From Isoperla grammatica (taxonomy: Eukaryota > Arthropoda > Insecta > Plecoptera > Perlodidae): a stretch of DNA of 64,000 nt. Of this stretch, positions 26,242 through 39,283 are shown piece after piece. Positions within the stretch are counted from its first letter, which is position 1; the number at the start of each line of letters is the position of its first letter. Both the position numbers and the translations under genes were made by a program. Location of the stretch: assembly GCA_945910005.1 (NCBI GenBank), contig OX246740.1:48598617-48662616 (forward strand). Direction: 5' to 3'. The notes beneath the pieces were generated by a model. The model saw only the letters and a list, made by a program, of their open reading frames with translations. It made no database searches and was not told where the DNA came from.

Positions 26242-28062
26242 TATATACATATATAATGCCTCAATACTTTTTCTTTCGGTTAAGTATTTTCGATAAACCT
26301 GTGTTATTTAAAAAGTCATTAATTGACAAAATTAAACTCAGTTTTTCGCCTCTACAAAAATCGCTCTTTACTTTACACTTAAGGCCCCACCCCAAACCAT
26401 GCAGGAATCGAACTCTGGACTTTCTACACTCGAAAGCGGGAATAAATCCATATACAACCAACGAGACATACAAAACATAAAATAAAAACAAAATAAAATA
26501 AAAATTCTTCTCGGAAATCCATAAAAACCAACGTGCACGATGCACGTATATAGCCCGCACGTGACCGTCAAGCGCCACCTTACCACCTTGCACGTGCCCA
26601 CTGGATTGATTCCGAGCTGTGATTGCCGGCGGGGGGGGGGGGGGGGGGGGCGAGGGGGGGGGGGTAAAACGAGAAACGAATGTAGACCGGAACAATGCTC
26701 TGCTAAATAATTAACACGCCTCCTTTGTTTTGTGAGTGTTTGTTTATGCCCTACTAAAACTATAAAGCTGTACAGTCCGAGACAAAAGTTTACCCTCGGC
26801 TAAATTGTAGACCCTTCGCCTCATGTATATAGGATATTTTTCATCTGGGTAATTACAATTACTGAGAGATCTAAGATGTAGGTCAGATGATTTATCTACG
26901 CTAGACGGACTGAGATAGCAGTGAAGTTAGATGGGAACTGTTGGGGGAAAGAAATTGAGAGCTCTTAGATGGGCAATGGGTTCCTGTTTTTACATGTCCA
27001 CTATCCCGGTTCAGAAGGGTAGAAAAATAACGTTGCATACGAATACGTGTAGTAAAGCTTCATATCAGCTATTATTTAATTAATTAATTCCAATTTTACA
27101 AGATTTTTAAAATATTTTGATTTACTTTGATTTGTGAAATTGACTGACGTTGATTGTTTTAATGTTAACAATAAACAAAAGCTTGCAATTATTTACAGTT
27201 CTACTGGAAAAAGAATGTTGAAAATCGCATGTAAAGTACCTATCAATGTTATTAGAATGCATATATCCCGCATTTTTCCAAAATTGAGATAATTCTCTGT
27301 ATTTTACTTAGAAAAAGCTTTGAGGACAATTAATTCATACTACCCAATTTGTTATGAGAAAAACCCTACACAATTATATTTAATATTATTTATTTTGTCG
27401 ACGTTTATTTCTATATATAACGGAGAATTATGCTTCCAATTCGCCCAAAGATGGTCGAGCGCGTAAATGGCCCTTCGAAAAAAAACTATATCCATGATGA
27501 TCGGTTCCAACGCTATATATATGACCTAGTTGTAAAGTGCGTTGTAAAAAAATAAAAAAAAAACTAGTCAATCGTCAAGTGAAAAAGCAACAAAACCCAC
27601 GTGTCAAACCCATGCAGTCAATGTTTACTTCCTGCCGCGCGATGGCCCAGTGAGATGTCAGTGTTACGTGTATCGGGCGTGGCCGGCCGGCGAGCAGATC
27701 AGAGCAGTGAGAGTGATGCGGCCTCACACGAAAGTGAGACTGACAACAATATAACACTTCATTTAACACCTCCCGTATCGTCTCGCAGGTGTAGCAACAG
27801 GCTAATACGAGAGTGTCCGACGGTCGGGATGTTTATGCAACGCGACGACCCTGGGGGGCTTGGAGGCCACAAGGCAAGAAGTCTACTCCTGATCAAACGA
27901 GTCATATTATCTATTGTATTTATTTCAATACAATTTTTTTTAAATTTATATATTCACTTGTTTTGTATTCTCGTGTGGTTGCTTTACCATTACCATCAAT
28001 ACAAATAAATGTATATGTATTATCATGATAACTGTATAACCGTATATATTATATATATATAT
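26242..28062. other. Intergenic, one GC-richer patch
   Basis: A G-run near 26629-26664 and a decayed B-box-like piece near 26404 (minus). At 27600-27900 the base composition rises, with an open frame on the plus strand rich in Ser and Arg. No splice sites or homology convincing enough to call an exon were found. Confidence 0.4.
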
Positions 28063-28200
28063 AAAATTAAAATAATTGCGGGTTATTCCGCCACGTCCTA
28101 CCTCCATATTATGCCGACGTGTCAGGAACCTTATGGATCCTGTCATCAGGGCGTCGAACTCTCAACTAATAAAAGAATAACCCGCAATTATTTTAATTTT
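28063..28200. mobile_element. MITE-like element with perfect 26-bp terminal inverted repeats
   Basis: Positions 28063-28088 are the exact complement of 28175-28200 (core ataattgcgggttattc). The total length is 138 bp with no coding capacity. Flanks are AT-rich and no clear target duplication stands out. Confidence 0.8.
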
Positions 28201-28269
28201 ATTGACATAAATCCTGGCCACGAAAGCTTTAGTGTTTAAATATATATAAATTGTATATCGTCGAGTGAG

Positions 28270-28455
28270 GGCCTCTGAAGATGGGAGATGTGACTTTCCC
28301 GAAACGTCAGGAAGGGAAGGGTAAGTCAGTGCCTCCTTCTTTAGTACATTATTCGCGGCAACAATCTCCAGAAAGTTGCAACAGGTACATATATATATAG
28401 TAGTGTACGGTTGCCTGTTGAAGAGAGCTGATTAGCTCTCGAAATATTGTGTCTT
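28270..28455 (+). repeat. Retroelement tails with hammerhead-like motifs
   Basis: CTGAAGATGGGA-loop-TCCCGAAACGTC at about 28274-28309 has the order of a hammerhead ribozyme core (CUGANGA, stem, GAAAC, then GUC) except for one extra base before the stem. A second, looser version, ttgaagaGAGCTgattAGCTCtcgaaat, lies at about 28417-28446. The same design is seen at 45.2, 45.7, 46.9, 47.6 and 50.5 kb. Cleavage activity is not implied; the motifs may be relics. Confidence 0.5.
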
Positions 28456-29249
28456 TTTATAATAATCTTAATTGACAAGACAACAAATATAGTCCTATAT
28501 TTTTTAATAACACATATGTACCTGTTCTACTAAGTTTCCGTTTTGAATACGAATTATATATTATATTAAATAATACAATTAATAAATTAAATATAACACA
28601 TACATTCACATAGGCCTGAATTAAAATGATTTCAAAAATGTCAGTTATACCTTGAAAACCAACATCGCTACACAAATTAACAATACTTAAATAAAAAAAT
28701 ACATGAAACACAAAGCGTATGAAAATAAGGAATTTAAACTAACGAGTCAGCATAGCAGATGATCTTCAAGTATAGACTTCCTAAATAATTTTACATATTA
28801 AAGAGCGGACATAAAACTTTAAATTCTTAGAATAAATAAAATGAAAGAATCACCAAGTATAGCCTATTACTGGTTTATCTTAATTCTAAGAAAAAATTCT
28901 TGCCCAATTTGTGTTTTTATTTTCTTGGAAGAGGCCTTAAGTTCTACCTGTAACCATCACTAACGACAGAAGTCGACACCTACGCCTCGCAGCCCAAGCC
29001 TGCCAGCTGTTGACAATAGCTAGCGGTTAAACGCAAAGTGGTGTATATTACCTGCACTTAAATCGACTCGGTTCAATTGCTACGGGCAGAAAATGTCTAC
29101 AATCATACACATTTAATGATGACAATAACAATAATGAGTACCCATTTAGATATACCGCAATTTTGTTTATAGTTTACACTGTTACCCCACACATTGATCC
29201 TACTTTCCAGCATGCAACAAGTTTCACAAATTTTATTTTACTGTACAAC

Positions 29250-29469
29250 ACCAAATTTTAATTTGATGCACATAAATTTTATTTTAAGGGTCCTAAGTGC
29301 ACTTAGTTGGAGATATTTGACACTGTACCTCACTTTAAATCATTTCCATTGCTGCTTAGTTCGTATATTATAATATTAGTATGTAATTAATTGTACGTTT
29401 CTTTATTCTTGTGTATGTCTATATTGAATTTGCACTACTGGAATTTGTATTCTGTTGCAAATAAAGGTC

Positions 29470-29521
<52 letters not shown>
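29250..29521 (+). repeat. Possible LINE 3' end with (AAT)n tail
   Basis: The sequence tgttgcaaataaaggtct leads directly into about 52 bp of AAT repeats (29470-29521). A polyadenylation-like AATAAA followed by a trinucleotide tail is common at the 3' ends of I-clade and related non-LTR retrotransposons. The 5' limit is a guess because I cannot recognise coding sequence. Confidence 0.4.
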
Positions 29522-29852
29522 GTCAACAAGGACTCACTCAAAATAGGCTAAATGTCCTCAGTATTCTTCTGATGACAGAGAAAAAAAAACTTGTAAAACA
29601 TTTTCAGTCAGGATTACCGATAGTGGATATCAAACATACAATCAAAACATATTTCATATTAATGAATGAAACAGATAATACCTACTCGATGACGTACACT
29701 AATTTAAAAGTATACGTGCCTTGTTATTGCTAGCATTCTTATCATGACCAGAACATTAATTATAAATGTAGGTGGTGGTTGAAATAGAACCTATAATCAT
29801 ACTCGGTAAAATACTCTATCACTGAGCAGCTGTCTGTTCATTGTTGTTGTCA

Positions 29853-29937
29853 GTGTTGCCAATCTAACGCTAGGTCGATTTGCAACTCGGCTCCAGGGTT
29901 TGGATCTGAACATTAGATCATATAGTATTGGCAACAC
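29853..29937. repeat. Short element with 13-bp inverted ends
   Basis: AGTGTTGCCAAT at the left and ATTGGCAACACT at the right bracket about 60 bp. This may be a small MITE relic. The ends are too short to classify. Confidence 0.4.
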
Positions 29938-32900
29938 TTCTCTACTTAAATTGTGTTGAAATTTTCTTGTACATCGGATTCGGGTTTGTGTTCGGGTACT
30001 TCGAGTGAGAATAAGTCTAGGGAAATGGAATAAGATTAGACATTGACCCCTTCATAGGTCAGTAGAACTTAAACCATAATTTTTATTTCATAATAATAAT
30101 AAAATAACTATATGTTGAATGAATGGGTACTTTAATAAAATTGGGCGTAGCCACGAACTTTATTTTGTTGCTCATCAGATATATGTATCTACTATCTAGA
30201 AGTTCCCATTTTTTAAAATGTTGGGTATTGATTTGATCATTACGAACTCAGAAATCCAAAACAATTATTACTATACTCGAGAGCTTTTGGTCCGACATCG
30301 ATTTGAAAATGTTAGTCGAACGATAACCCTGATAAAATATTATTGATAATAGAGTTTAAAAATCAATAACGAAATGCAGCACGTATTGTTTTTGCAATCA
30401 CAAAACAAAACAAATACAATTTTCTTTTTAAATGTAACTTATTTGTTATTTTAGCGTTAATTTAGGTTTTACAGCGAAGTTTTTAAAGAATTTCTATTTT
30501 AAAATAACATTAATACAAACATATATTTTTTGTTAGTTTTATACTCTCAAAAACATGTTTATTCTTTCGGAATAGCTCTACCAATATTTATATTACAGAT
30601 TATTCTATCGCCTGTTCTATAAGCACAACAATGTCTAGCCAAACAAAAAATGTCTATCAAGTAGGTACCACCAGAAATTAATCTAGATATACTTTGAAAC
30701 CACGTTAAGTTAAAAAAACGAACTTGACACCACAAAACAGATAAGAGGATAATTTTTATAAGTGATCTATTGTCAGTTCAAACATCACTACAAAACCAGG
30801 TCAAAGTATTTGTTAGCATTTATTGAACATGCCAGTCAAGAGTATCTATTGATGCAAGGGGCGGTCTAACAGTTATCCTTATGATGGACAGCCAGCTGTT
30901 AAACTATGGGGGGCGTTGACGCCGTGGGTTCTATTAGCATTGCAACACAGACAAGATTTATAGAGCTCTGTAATCAAGATTTAACGTGCTCACTCATAAA
31001 CGTTAATTAAACAGTTAAGTCGAAACTAATATCATACAATTACTTTCAAATAATGTTGGTATTAATTATGATGGAAATGTTTTTAAATGTTATTGCGAGT
31101 CGATGAAATAAAGATATTCTTTTCTAGGAATATATGTTGCGAAAGTGAACGTGGGTCCGTTTTCAGATGATTAACTAACTAGATATAAGTTAAAGTTTAT
31201 ACACTCCCCAAAATATTTATATAAATTATAGTAATAATAATTTGTATCTACACCTGTTGGTTCGTGAGTTCCTGGTAATTGTTTGAAGATTCAATATCAC
31301 TCTGTTTTGGTACTGTATTGGAAATTGAAACTTAGTTGAACTTAGTTATAGTTGGTCCTATGTGGAGAGGATATTAAAATAAGTTGGGCATATATAATTG
31401 GTTTCGATAAACGGGCTCTAAACTTAGGGCAGGTTATTTCAAGTCTAGAAGTAAAAATTGATATACCCAGCGCCTGGGCTATGTAAACTGAAAGGTCTCA
31501 AGTGATAATAGTGTAATTAAATTTGTGAACTGAAAACGCTGAAACGCATGGTTTACCAGAATAACACCTAATCGACCACGGCCTACATCGGCTATGATGA
31601 AAATACAAAGAATCGATTTATTTTACAGGGATTCGAACCCAAGACACTTGGTCCCTTACGAATCAGATCTGTGCTGTCCATGAACAGATTTAGAATAATT
31701 CCTTAGTCCACTGTTAAGATTAAACATCAATTCCAGTAGACAATCACGATGCGGAAGTTCAGCTGATCACGAGTTTTGCCTTCATTTGACATCTGACTAT
31801 GCCAAATTACATCTTCTCAAAAAATAGTACACGCATGACCTCGAATACTCGTTATTGCGACATGTAACCTTGGAACAGAACTAATAAAATCTCATTACAA
31901 AATAAATTACATTGCGACCAAGAATTACGCTGATTGAAAACTTCATCTTCAGGATGTGACAATTCTCATCTGACATAATAATGAAAGGCTAAAACGATGT
32001 GGATTGTGGGTACCTTCAAATCAAGGTGAAAAGAAAGTGGAATGTGGATGGACAGTACTACTGTTCGTTGACAAAGGTTTGTAAGGTCAAGCAGTGCTGT
32101 ACAGGGGGATAGAAAACAACGAAAACCTAAAGAAATATTATTTTAAATGTGTTTATTAAAAACTAATGCCATACAAATTTGCCACGGTAATAAGACAGAA
32201 ATGCGTAAAATAGCATTCTTTTTTAAATGGTTAACGCTTTCATTTTAAAAAATGAGTAAATTTAAGTTTTTTTTAAATATGTTTATTACTCTTTCTATCA
32301 AAAACGACTGTTTCTTGCACAATGAGAAAGGTTGTCATCTGGATTTATAATCAATACAATTTAGCCACGAACAAGGTGCTAACTCACAAAATACTTGTAC
32401 ATACATATTTTGTCTTATCTGTTTTGAACTATCTCATCAAGTTCATTTTAAACTAGCTTTTAAGTTATTTACATCGGGAAGAAAAAACTACGAGATGTGA
32501 AAAATCACAACACTAAATTGTATCAACACTTACTTAATTAGTTCTTACGGATGACATTGATGCTTAATGTTTTGAGCTTTTGACTTACAATCTTGTTTTC
32601 ATTTTGTATCTAATAATCGGTATTTTCCACATCGTCTCAATATTTAGAGAAATGGTAATAATGAAAACCCCTGATAGTCAAAAGTAGGTCAAATATACGG
32701 TGAGTATATGAAGATGGTGACCGACGTATGTGGCATTTAAATCGCTGAAGCACCAGTTAAACTTAGGAACAATTCCATATAATTGGCGGTCGCCTATCGG
32801 TAACAGACCGCAAAGCTCTCATAGGGGATATGTAATGTAATTCCAACCGCTTTGGTAATGTCAGATAGATTGTTTGACCGCAAAGCACTTGCAAACTGGA

Positions 32901-33408
32901 AACTAAATGAATTAGTATAATTGATCGAGGTATTTTACTCAAACAAGCGATGTATATAAAGTTATGATATGTGAAACGATGTAATGTGAAGCCATGTGAA
33001 AGATCAATAATTGACAATACCCCATTTGGCAAGTTTGTAATTTTTGTTTTAACGTAGTAACACATTATTTCGCATACAAAACATATTATGTTGGCGTTTA
33101 TTTTTCATGAAGTTCCACAAAGTTTGCGCAATTCACTATATCAGAAAAAAATGAAGGCATACATAACGCCAAAGTTTGTATCACCAATCGACCAATTATT
33201 AAAAAAATTACTAATCGATGTAACACATACTAATTACATGAATCGCGAGGTCACGTGGTAGACTAATGTACTATAGGAGCTACAAACTATACATATTGAG
33301 AAGAGGTGTCGATGAAAGAAGGTATATTTATTACCCTTGTTTAGTGTATTTCGGAGAGTGTACAACGGTTGCTGTTTCCAAATCCGCTAACGACCCACCA
33401 CGAGCATC
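29938..33408. other. Intergenic, no gene recognised
   Basis: No supportable exon. A B-box-like gggttcgaatccctg is read on the minus strand near 31630. A segment near 32968-33005 with repeated atgtgaa words resembles one near 35868-35905. Confidence 0.5.
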
Positions 33409-33591
<183 letters not shown>

Positions 33592-33594
33592 GCC

Positions 33595-33835
33595 ATGAAA
33601 ACCTTGTTGATTCTGACATTTGTCCACAGGTGTTCGCACTGCCCAATCACTGGTTCATATGTTTCGTATTTGAAATATCGATCTTTGATTGGTTATCGCT
33701 CACTCGTCGATGGTGTTCGGAGCTTACAGGGTTGGTTTAGTCGCTTTAAATTAAAGCAAATTAAAGTCCCCCACTGTCAATCAGTTTCGTTACTGAGTGG
33801 GTAGACTCTAAATGTGAATTTATTTATTTATTTAA
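33595..33835 (+). repeat. SINE-like family A, copy 1
   Basis: Shares with 34.71-34.93 kb and (inverted) 37.44-37.69 kb a block order that includes caggtgttcgc, ctttgattggttatcgctca, actcgtcgatggtgttcgga, a short ctgtcaatcag/ctgaaaatcag motif and tactgagtgggtaga. It ends in an ATTT-repeat tail. Three diverged copies with tails of the same type indicate a SINE-like retroposon. It directly follows the (AAT)n array. Confidence 0.7.
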
Positions 33836-33899
33836 CACCAATACTACTCATTCACCCATATAATCATCTGTTACATCGCATCAGCCCCCCCCCCACCCC

Positions 33900-34270
33900 C
33901 CAAAAATAGAGATAGTATTATGTATACGGCTCCTGCACACTTATGACTCCACAAAGAACACAGCCGCCGTTATATAACAACACCTGTAGCATCGTCTGTC
34001 AATCACAGCGAGCGCGGCAGCTTCCGCCGGCAGCTTTGACCACTTCCGGCGATGAAAGTGGTGCAGACGGGCAGATACCCAATACGGTATCTGCCCGCGG
34101 CAGACCGGGGATCGTACTCCGTTCTGCACACTCTATAATTATACCTAGTTGTGTAACCACATTCATTCATGCCCCATCGAGCGCTCCGTTCTGTGTGAAC
34201 TGCATTTTAAGTGGGTTGCTTACATGGAACGAAAGACACATAATACAAAACAGTATAAGGTGTCAATAAG
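33900..34270. other. GC-richer intergenic segment with hairpin
   Basis: A strong hairpin, GGGCAGATACC-caatac-GGTATCTGCCC, sits at 34069-34096. The 108-codon plus-strand open frame across it is not recognisable and is interrupted in sense by the hairpin, so I do not call a gene. Confidence 0.45.
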
Positions 34271-34704
34271 GAGATGTAATTACTATTATGTATCGATAAC
34301 ATGATTTTAACCATGGGAAGTACTAATTAGAATATTTGAAATAATGGTCTTGTAAAACAAGAGAAGGTAATAATATGTAGTACATTTCCCCTCACTTCCA
34401 CCTAAAGTTCAATCAGCCTTGAGAACCACAGTAGATGAATGACGTCGGGCCCTATTGTACCCGCTAAAAGCTGCCATAAAAAGAAGGTTTACAGAAATCT
34501 CGAAAACATTCACCTACGGAAGTCGAAGTGCGGTCCACTGAAATGCTACAATGGTGAGGGTGAATGTTTCCTAGATGCCGTTTGAGTGGGGTGGAAAGAG
34601 CTGGGCTGAGAGGGAACAACAGATCGAGGCTCCATTAATCCACTATGTTTCTCAACGCTGATTCCACTTTAGATTATTAGTCATTTCACGCCGGTATGAT
34701 GGTC

Positions 34705-34930
34705 TTGTTATGTTATTTGTTAACAGGTGTTCGCCCTGTCCAATCACTGATTCATGTATTTCATATTTGAAATATAGATCTTTGATTGGTTATCACTCAC
34801 TCGTCGATGGTGTTCGGAGCCTACAGAGTTGGTTGAGTCGCTTTAAATTAGTCCCCTACTGAAAATCAGTCTTGTTACTGAGTGGGTAGAATCTATAAAT
34901 AAATACGAATTTATTTATTTTCCCACTTTT
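34705..34930 (+). repeat. SINE-like family A, copy 2
   Basis: Same order of blocks as the copy at 33.6 kb: gttaacaggtgttcgccctg, tttgattggttatcactcac, tgaaaatcagtcttgttact, then tgagtgggtagaatc and a tail of atttatttat. Confidence 0.7.
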
Positions 34931-36960
34931 CGTCTCTGTTTCTTTTCTCGATTTCGTCCATTCTTTTTGCGACCTGAACGCAGACTAAGAGTGTTCACGC
35001 AAACCCGATCCAGATCACTCAGATACTAATCTGGGAGTTCTGGATAAGGTTTGCGTAACGACACTAACTCCTACTATCCAATAAATTGGACTCTCTTTAT
35101 GACGACTCCGGCAATGTATGATGGATCTGACTCGGTATGTTTAAACAACAAATAACAATAATAAAAATTGTAATTTCTCCAGTCAATAAGTTCAAGAAAA
35201 ATATGAATTTAATATACATGACGTTGACATCCCCATCTTTTATTTTTTTATTTTAAGATATTTATTTTTGTATAGGTGAAGGAATTAATTTATTAGTATT
35301 GCAGGACCGATTCACGACGATGTGTGGCTACCCCTAACTGAATGCAGCCGTAAAGAAATGTCGTTGTATAACTCGTACCAAACCAGCCAAAAATCTTCGT
35401 GAAAACCCCTATTTTTTGGTAGTCTGTAATATACACGCGTTTCCCATAAAATACGATAAGCCGCATTTGTTTTATTTATAACAGCAATTAAGGTTCTACT
35501 GAATCAAAAATTCTTTTTTCACGTGAATAATGTAAAAACACGTTCTTTTTTAAGCTCGATGGGAGTATTATGTAGCCTTCGCCTTGAATTTATCAAGGTT
35601 TTGCTTCAACAAACTCGAAAAGCGTTTAAAAGTTTAATATCATTCTGCTACGACGTAGCTCCCTCGTGGTTCAAAAGAGTGTTTCTTTGTTTGTTTGTCC
35701 TCAGATACAATATTCTTGACAAAGGCTTCACACAAAAAAGACATTTAATTCCATTCCAGTTTCATTTTTATCTTTTATTTGTTTTACAACACAACACAAA
35801 TGAAATAATATAATTATTTTCGCGGTATTAAACTCAAAACGAGGTAAGCTATGTAAAGCTACAATATGTGAAGTGATGTGCTGTGAAACTATGTGAAGTG
35901 ATCAACAAACATAAATACCATCAGACATGGTCTATAAAGTGAAACGCAAAGTATTATGCAAATACGATAATATGACATTTAGAAAATATAATTAAGTTAA
36001 GTATGAATCATAGAATACCTATACTGTAGCTGTAAGTAAACACAGCCCAACAAAATCTAGTGACCTGCGTTTGTTTCACTCAATAATACAATATAAACAA
36101 ACAGGCTAACAGCACGAATATGTATAGGAGAGAACTTAAAATTATTTACAGACTAAAATTATTTTTTGAATGAAAAGTATGAATTATATAGGAGAGCTTG
36201 TATGAAAGAATGTATGAATGTTAGCAAGTCATTAATGTCTTGGTCTATGTAAATCGAATTTTAAAAAAAAAATGTTTTTGTGTGTATCTTCGCAACATTA
36301 TTTTTTAAGTTATATTGTACGATAACAACATATTATTGTAGCCGTCATAACAACAATGCAAAAGTGTGAACTTATCACCATTTAACAGAATCGGTCCCAT
36401 ATCAATACAAGTAATTAACGACACAACGCCACAGTGTATTACAACAATCCAACACATACGCTAATATATAACAAGATCCAATTACCTTAATTAATTAATT
36501 GATTACGTCATTAATTATCTTTTAACTCGCTAATCACACAGAATCGATCCTAATTATAACGGAGATAATTTCCCATATGTCTACGGTCCGTTTGAACTTA
36601 ATAATAACAGGTTCCAGTTTCGTGTCTCGAATTACACACATATTCGATGTGCAATAATAATATATGCATAGAGTGATTCTCACATCTGTGTGTATATGTG
36701 TGTTGGAAACGAAAACACTCCCATGGAGGTGAGAAAGGAGCGTACATGCATTAATTATTATCTAACGTTTTGCCGTAATCAGAAGCTGATTAGAATAAGG
36801 TTGTGACCTCACCGGGAATCGAACTATAACAGCTTACTTTCACTAGGTCGTTTGTGTGACGCGGTGTTGAATGGTGGCACGCACGGCGCACTCTTTCGAA
36901 TTTCCAGGTAACCAACCGAATATCGTAAATTATCACTAATGAATCTGTTTCGATTAAATG
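34931..36960. other. Intergenic, no gene recognised
   Basis: Contains part of SINE-like family B near 35080-35160 (tatgacgactccggcaatgt). The rest is AT-rich with no supportable exon. Confidence 0.45.
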
Positions 36961-37170
36961 GTAGGAGCTGGGCCCGGGGTGACTCTGCCAGTCGTAAGAG
37001 GCGACCTGTCTCATTTCCCCTCACTGTCCCACTTAAGAATCCTCCTAACAATTGTCCCTGTTCTCCCTTGATGGACTCCTCTTATGACGACCCCCGCGAT
37101 GTATAATTGATCGGATTCGAAATACATCATATTATGACCTAAGCTGTCGAGTACATCGTTAAAAAAATAA
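36960..37170 (+). repeat. SINE-like family B, copy 2
   Basis: gctgggcccggggtgactct, then cgtaagaggcgac, then tatgacgacccccgcgatgt, then tatgacctaagctgtcgagt and an A-rich tail. This is the order seen at 16.26-16.40 kb. A B-box-like gttcgattcccgg on the minus strand just upstream (near 36816) may belong to another relic. Confidence 0.6.
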
Positions 37171-37290
37171 TCAAATTAAAAGTTGAAAATTAGGTTGGTA
37201 TTAATGGACTCGGATATTTCGTAAGCATAAGACAAGTTACGCCGGGGAAACTATATAAACCCTCTCATCTACCATCTCGAAATAAACTGA

Positions 37291-37425
37291 CCCGGTTTTT
37301 CAATCGGTTGATGGGTCGTTAACGGGGCCGTTAGCTGACGGTCCGTAATCCGTAACCCAACAAACCTTATGCAGATAACGGACCGTCAGCTAACGGCCTC
37401 GTTAATGACCGATTGAAAAACCGGG
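37291..37425. mobile_element. MITE-like element (~135 bp)
   Basis: Ends are inverted copies over about 57 bp, allowing a 5-nt gap: cccggtttttcaatcggt outermost, then taacgg(g/a)gccgttagctg and acggtccgt further in. There is a short loop and no coding capacity. The flanks show no clear duplication. Confidence 0.8.
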
Positions 37426-37439
37426 GCCTTGGACGGTAT

Positions 37440-37688
37440 CGAAATAAATAAAATAAATAAATTCGTATTTATAGAGTCTACCCACTCAGTAACAAGACTG
37501 ATTTTCAGTCGGAGACTTTAATTTAAAGCGACTAAACCAACCCTGTAGGCTCCGAACACCATCGACGAGTGATCGATAACCAATCAAAGATCTATATTAA
37601 TTCAAATATGAAACACATGAATCAGTGATTGGACAGTGCGAACACCTGCGGACAGATTTCATACCAGAATCAACAAGGCCGATTCAGA
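37440..37688 (-). repeat. SINE-like family A, copy 3 (inverted)
   Basis: On the minus strand it reads ccttgttgattctgg, gcaggtgttcgcactgtcca, actcgtcgatggtgttcgga, ctgaaaatcagtcttgttac, tgagtgggtagactc and an ATTT tail. This matches the plus-strand copies at 33.6 and 34.7 kb. Confidence 0.7.
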
Positions 37689-38345
37689 ACCACTTTGAAT
37701 TTATTGAGTGCTTCGTTGCTAGGACGGCTCCAAAAGTCACCGTTTACTTATTCCTACACCAAGAAGGGATTGAATTGAATCCTTATTAGAAGTTAAACAC
37801 TTTTTTTTATCGAAGATTTCCACAACATTGCATCTTCTGCAGGATCTAAAATCTAAATCTCTCAAAGCGTATTTCCCCACCCACCCTATCTATGTCTGTG
37901 CAGATTACAGCATCGATATCCCCAAACATCACATTGCTTTCATGTATAAGAATCTCATTTCCCCAAGGTAAAAAGTAAATAACCGAGTCTTCCCTTCGGC
38001 AGTTTTACCGTGTGAACACTTTAAACGACAGTTTTTATTTCAGCCATATCGCTTGACCGTTTCATTTACTTTTAGAGTGGAGCGAAAAATTGCTGTGATG
38101 TAAAATATTGAAAAACCTTTCGAAAGACGAATATATAGTAATAACTGCATAAAAGACGTTGTGTTATATTATATGCAAAAAGAGAGTTATACATTTCTCT
38201 TTGAGTCGGCGTTTATATCTCGCTGTCCTTTCATATATTTAATCGAATTCTTAAAAGCGCAACACAAAATAATATAATATATGGAAACAGAAAGAACGAC
38301 GAGAAATATTTCCAACTAATATTCGTATTCGTATCGAAGGTATAG

Positions 38346-38537
38346 TTGAGAAACTGTAAGAATGACGGCCCCCTCCATATCCCCTCCACAGCTACCCGAC
38401 CCCGCTCAACTCCGTGACAACCTGACAAAATGAAATACGTTACTGAAAATCAGTTTGTTTTCAGTTTGCTGTTTCATGGGAGTCCGGTAGCTGTGGAGGG
38501 GATAAGAAGGGGGCCCTCATTCTTAGTTTCTCAACTT
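38346..38537. repeat. Inverted-repeat element (~190 bp)
   Basis: Arms 38346-38396 and 38488-38537 are imperfect inverted copies (gttgagaaactgtaagaatg, then ctccacagctac). The space between them is about 90 bp. MITE-like and without coding potential. Confidence 0.65.
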
Positions 38538-39283
38538 TATGGTGAAGATGGAGACTACACAAATTGCTTACTTCAACGTGTCGATCAAGCCAATAAATCG
38601 AAGCGATTCGACCCAATTTGCTGGATGGAGTTATGGAATAAAAAAACGACAAAAGTGCAGCGCGCCACGAAAATATCCACTTTGCTAAATCCATAATGTC
38701 AATTCCACGAAACCGCGAGAACGAAGAGGGGGAGGGGGGGGGGGGGGGCTGTCACTTCAATTGAAGGAACGTTTTCAAATTAGTGTCACCATCATTACAA
38801 CTTCTCTTGCTGCATTCGCTCCATACACATTATTTGTATATTAGTGAAACGGGGCTAATCGTGTTTTGGTCGGTAATTGTGTTTTGGTCGGTAATTTTAC
38901 TGTCAATTTAACTCAAAAAGAGCGAATATATATTTTTTACGAATCCCTTCTGTAGAGAGAACACAACAGCTTTGTGCATATAGACGATCAATCAATTGCC
39001 ACACTGAATAATACAATATAATTATATGTTGTTCTCCAATAGGCTAAATATTAATTTATGATTTCTATAGGGACAAAAAAAAGTGTTGGAGCATCACCTT
39101 TCCCGTTTGCTGTTAATAATACACGGCACAATTTAATTTAATGTATTTTAGACATGTTTAAGATGTATTTATTTCAAGTGTGTTAATAAATTAATATTTA
39201 ATACACACACCAGGAATTAATGGTAAGTAAGAATTTTGAGTAGATCGGTACAAAATATAGGGTAATTGAATACACTTTTTTAA

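Noticed and set aside
26261..26695. 144-codon minus-strand frame with poly-Pro
   Set aside because: The proline run comes from a G homopolymer tract; the rest has no coding character.
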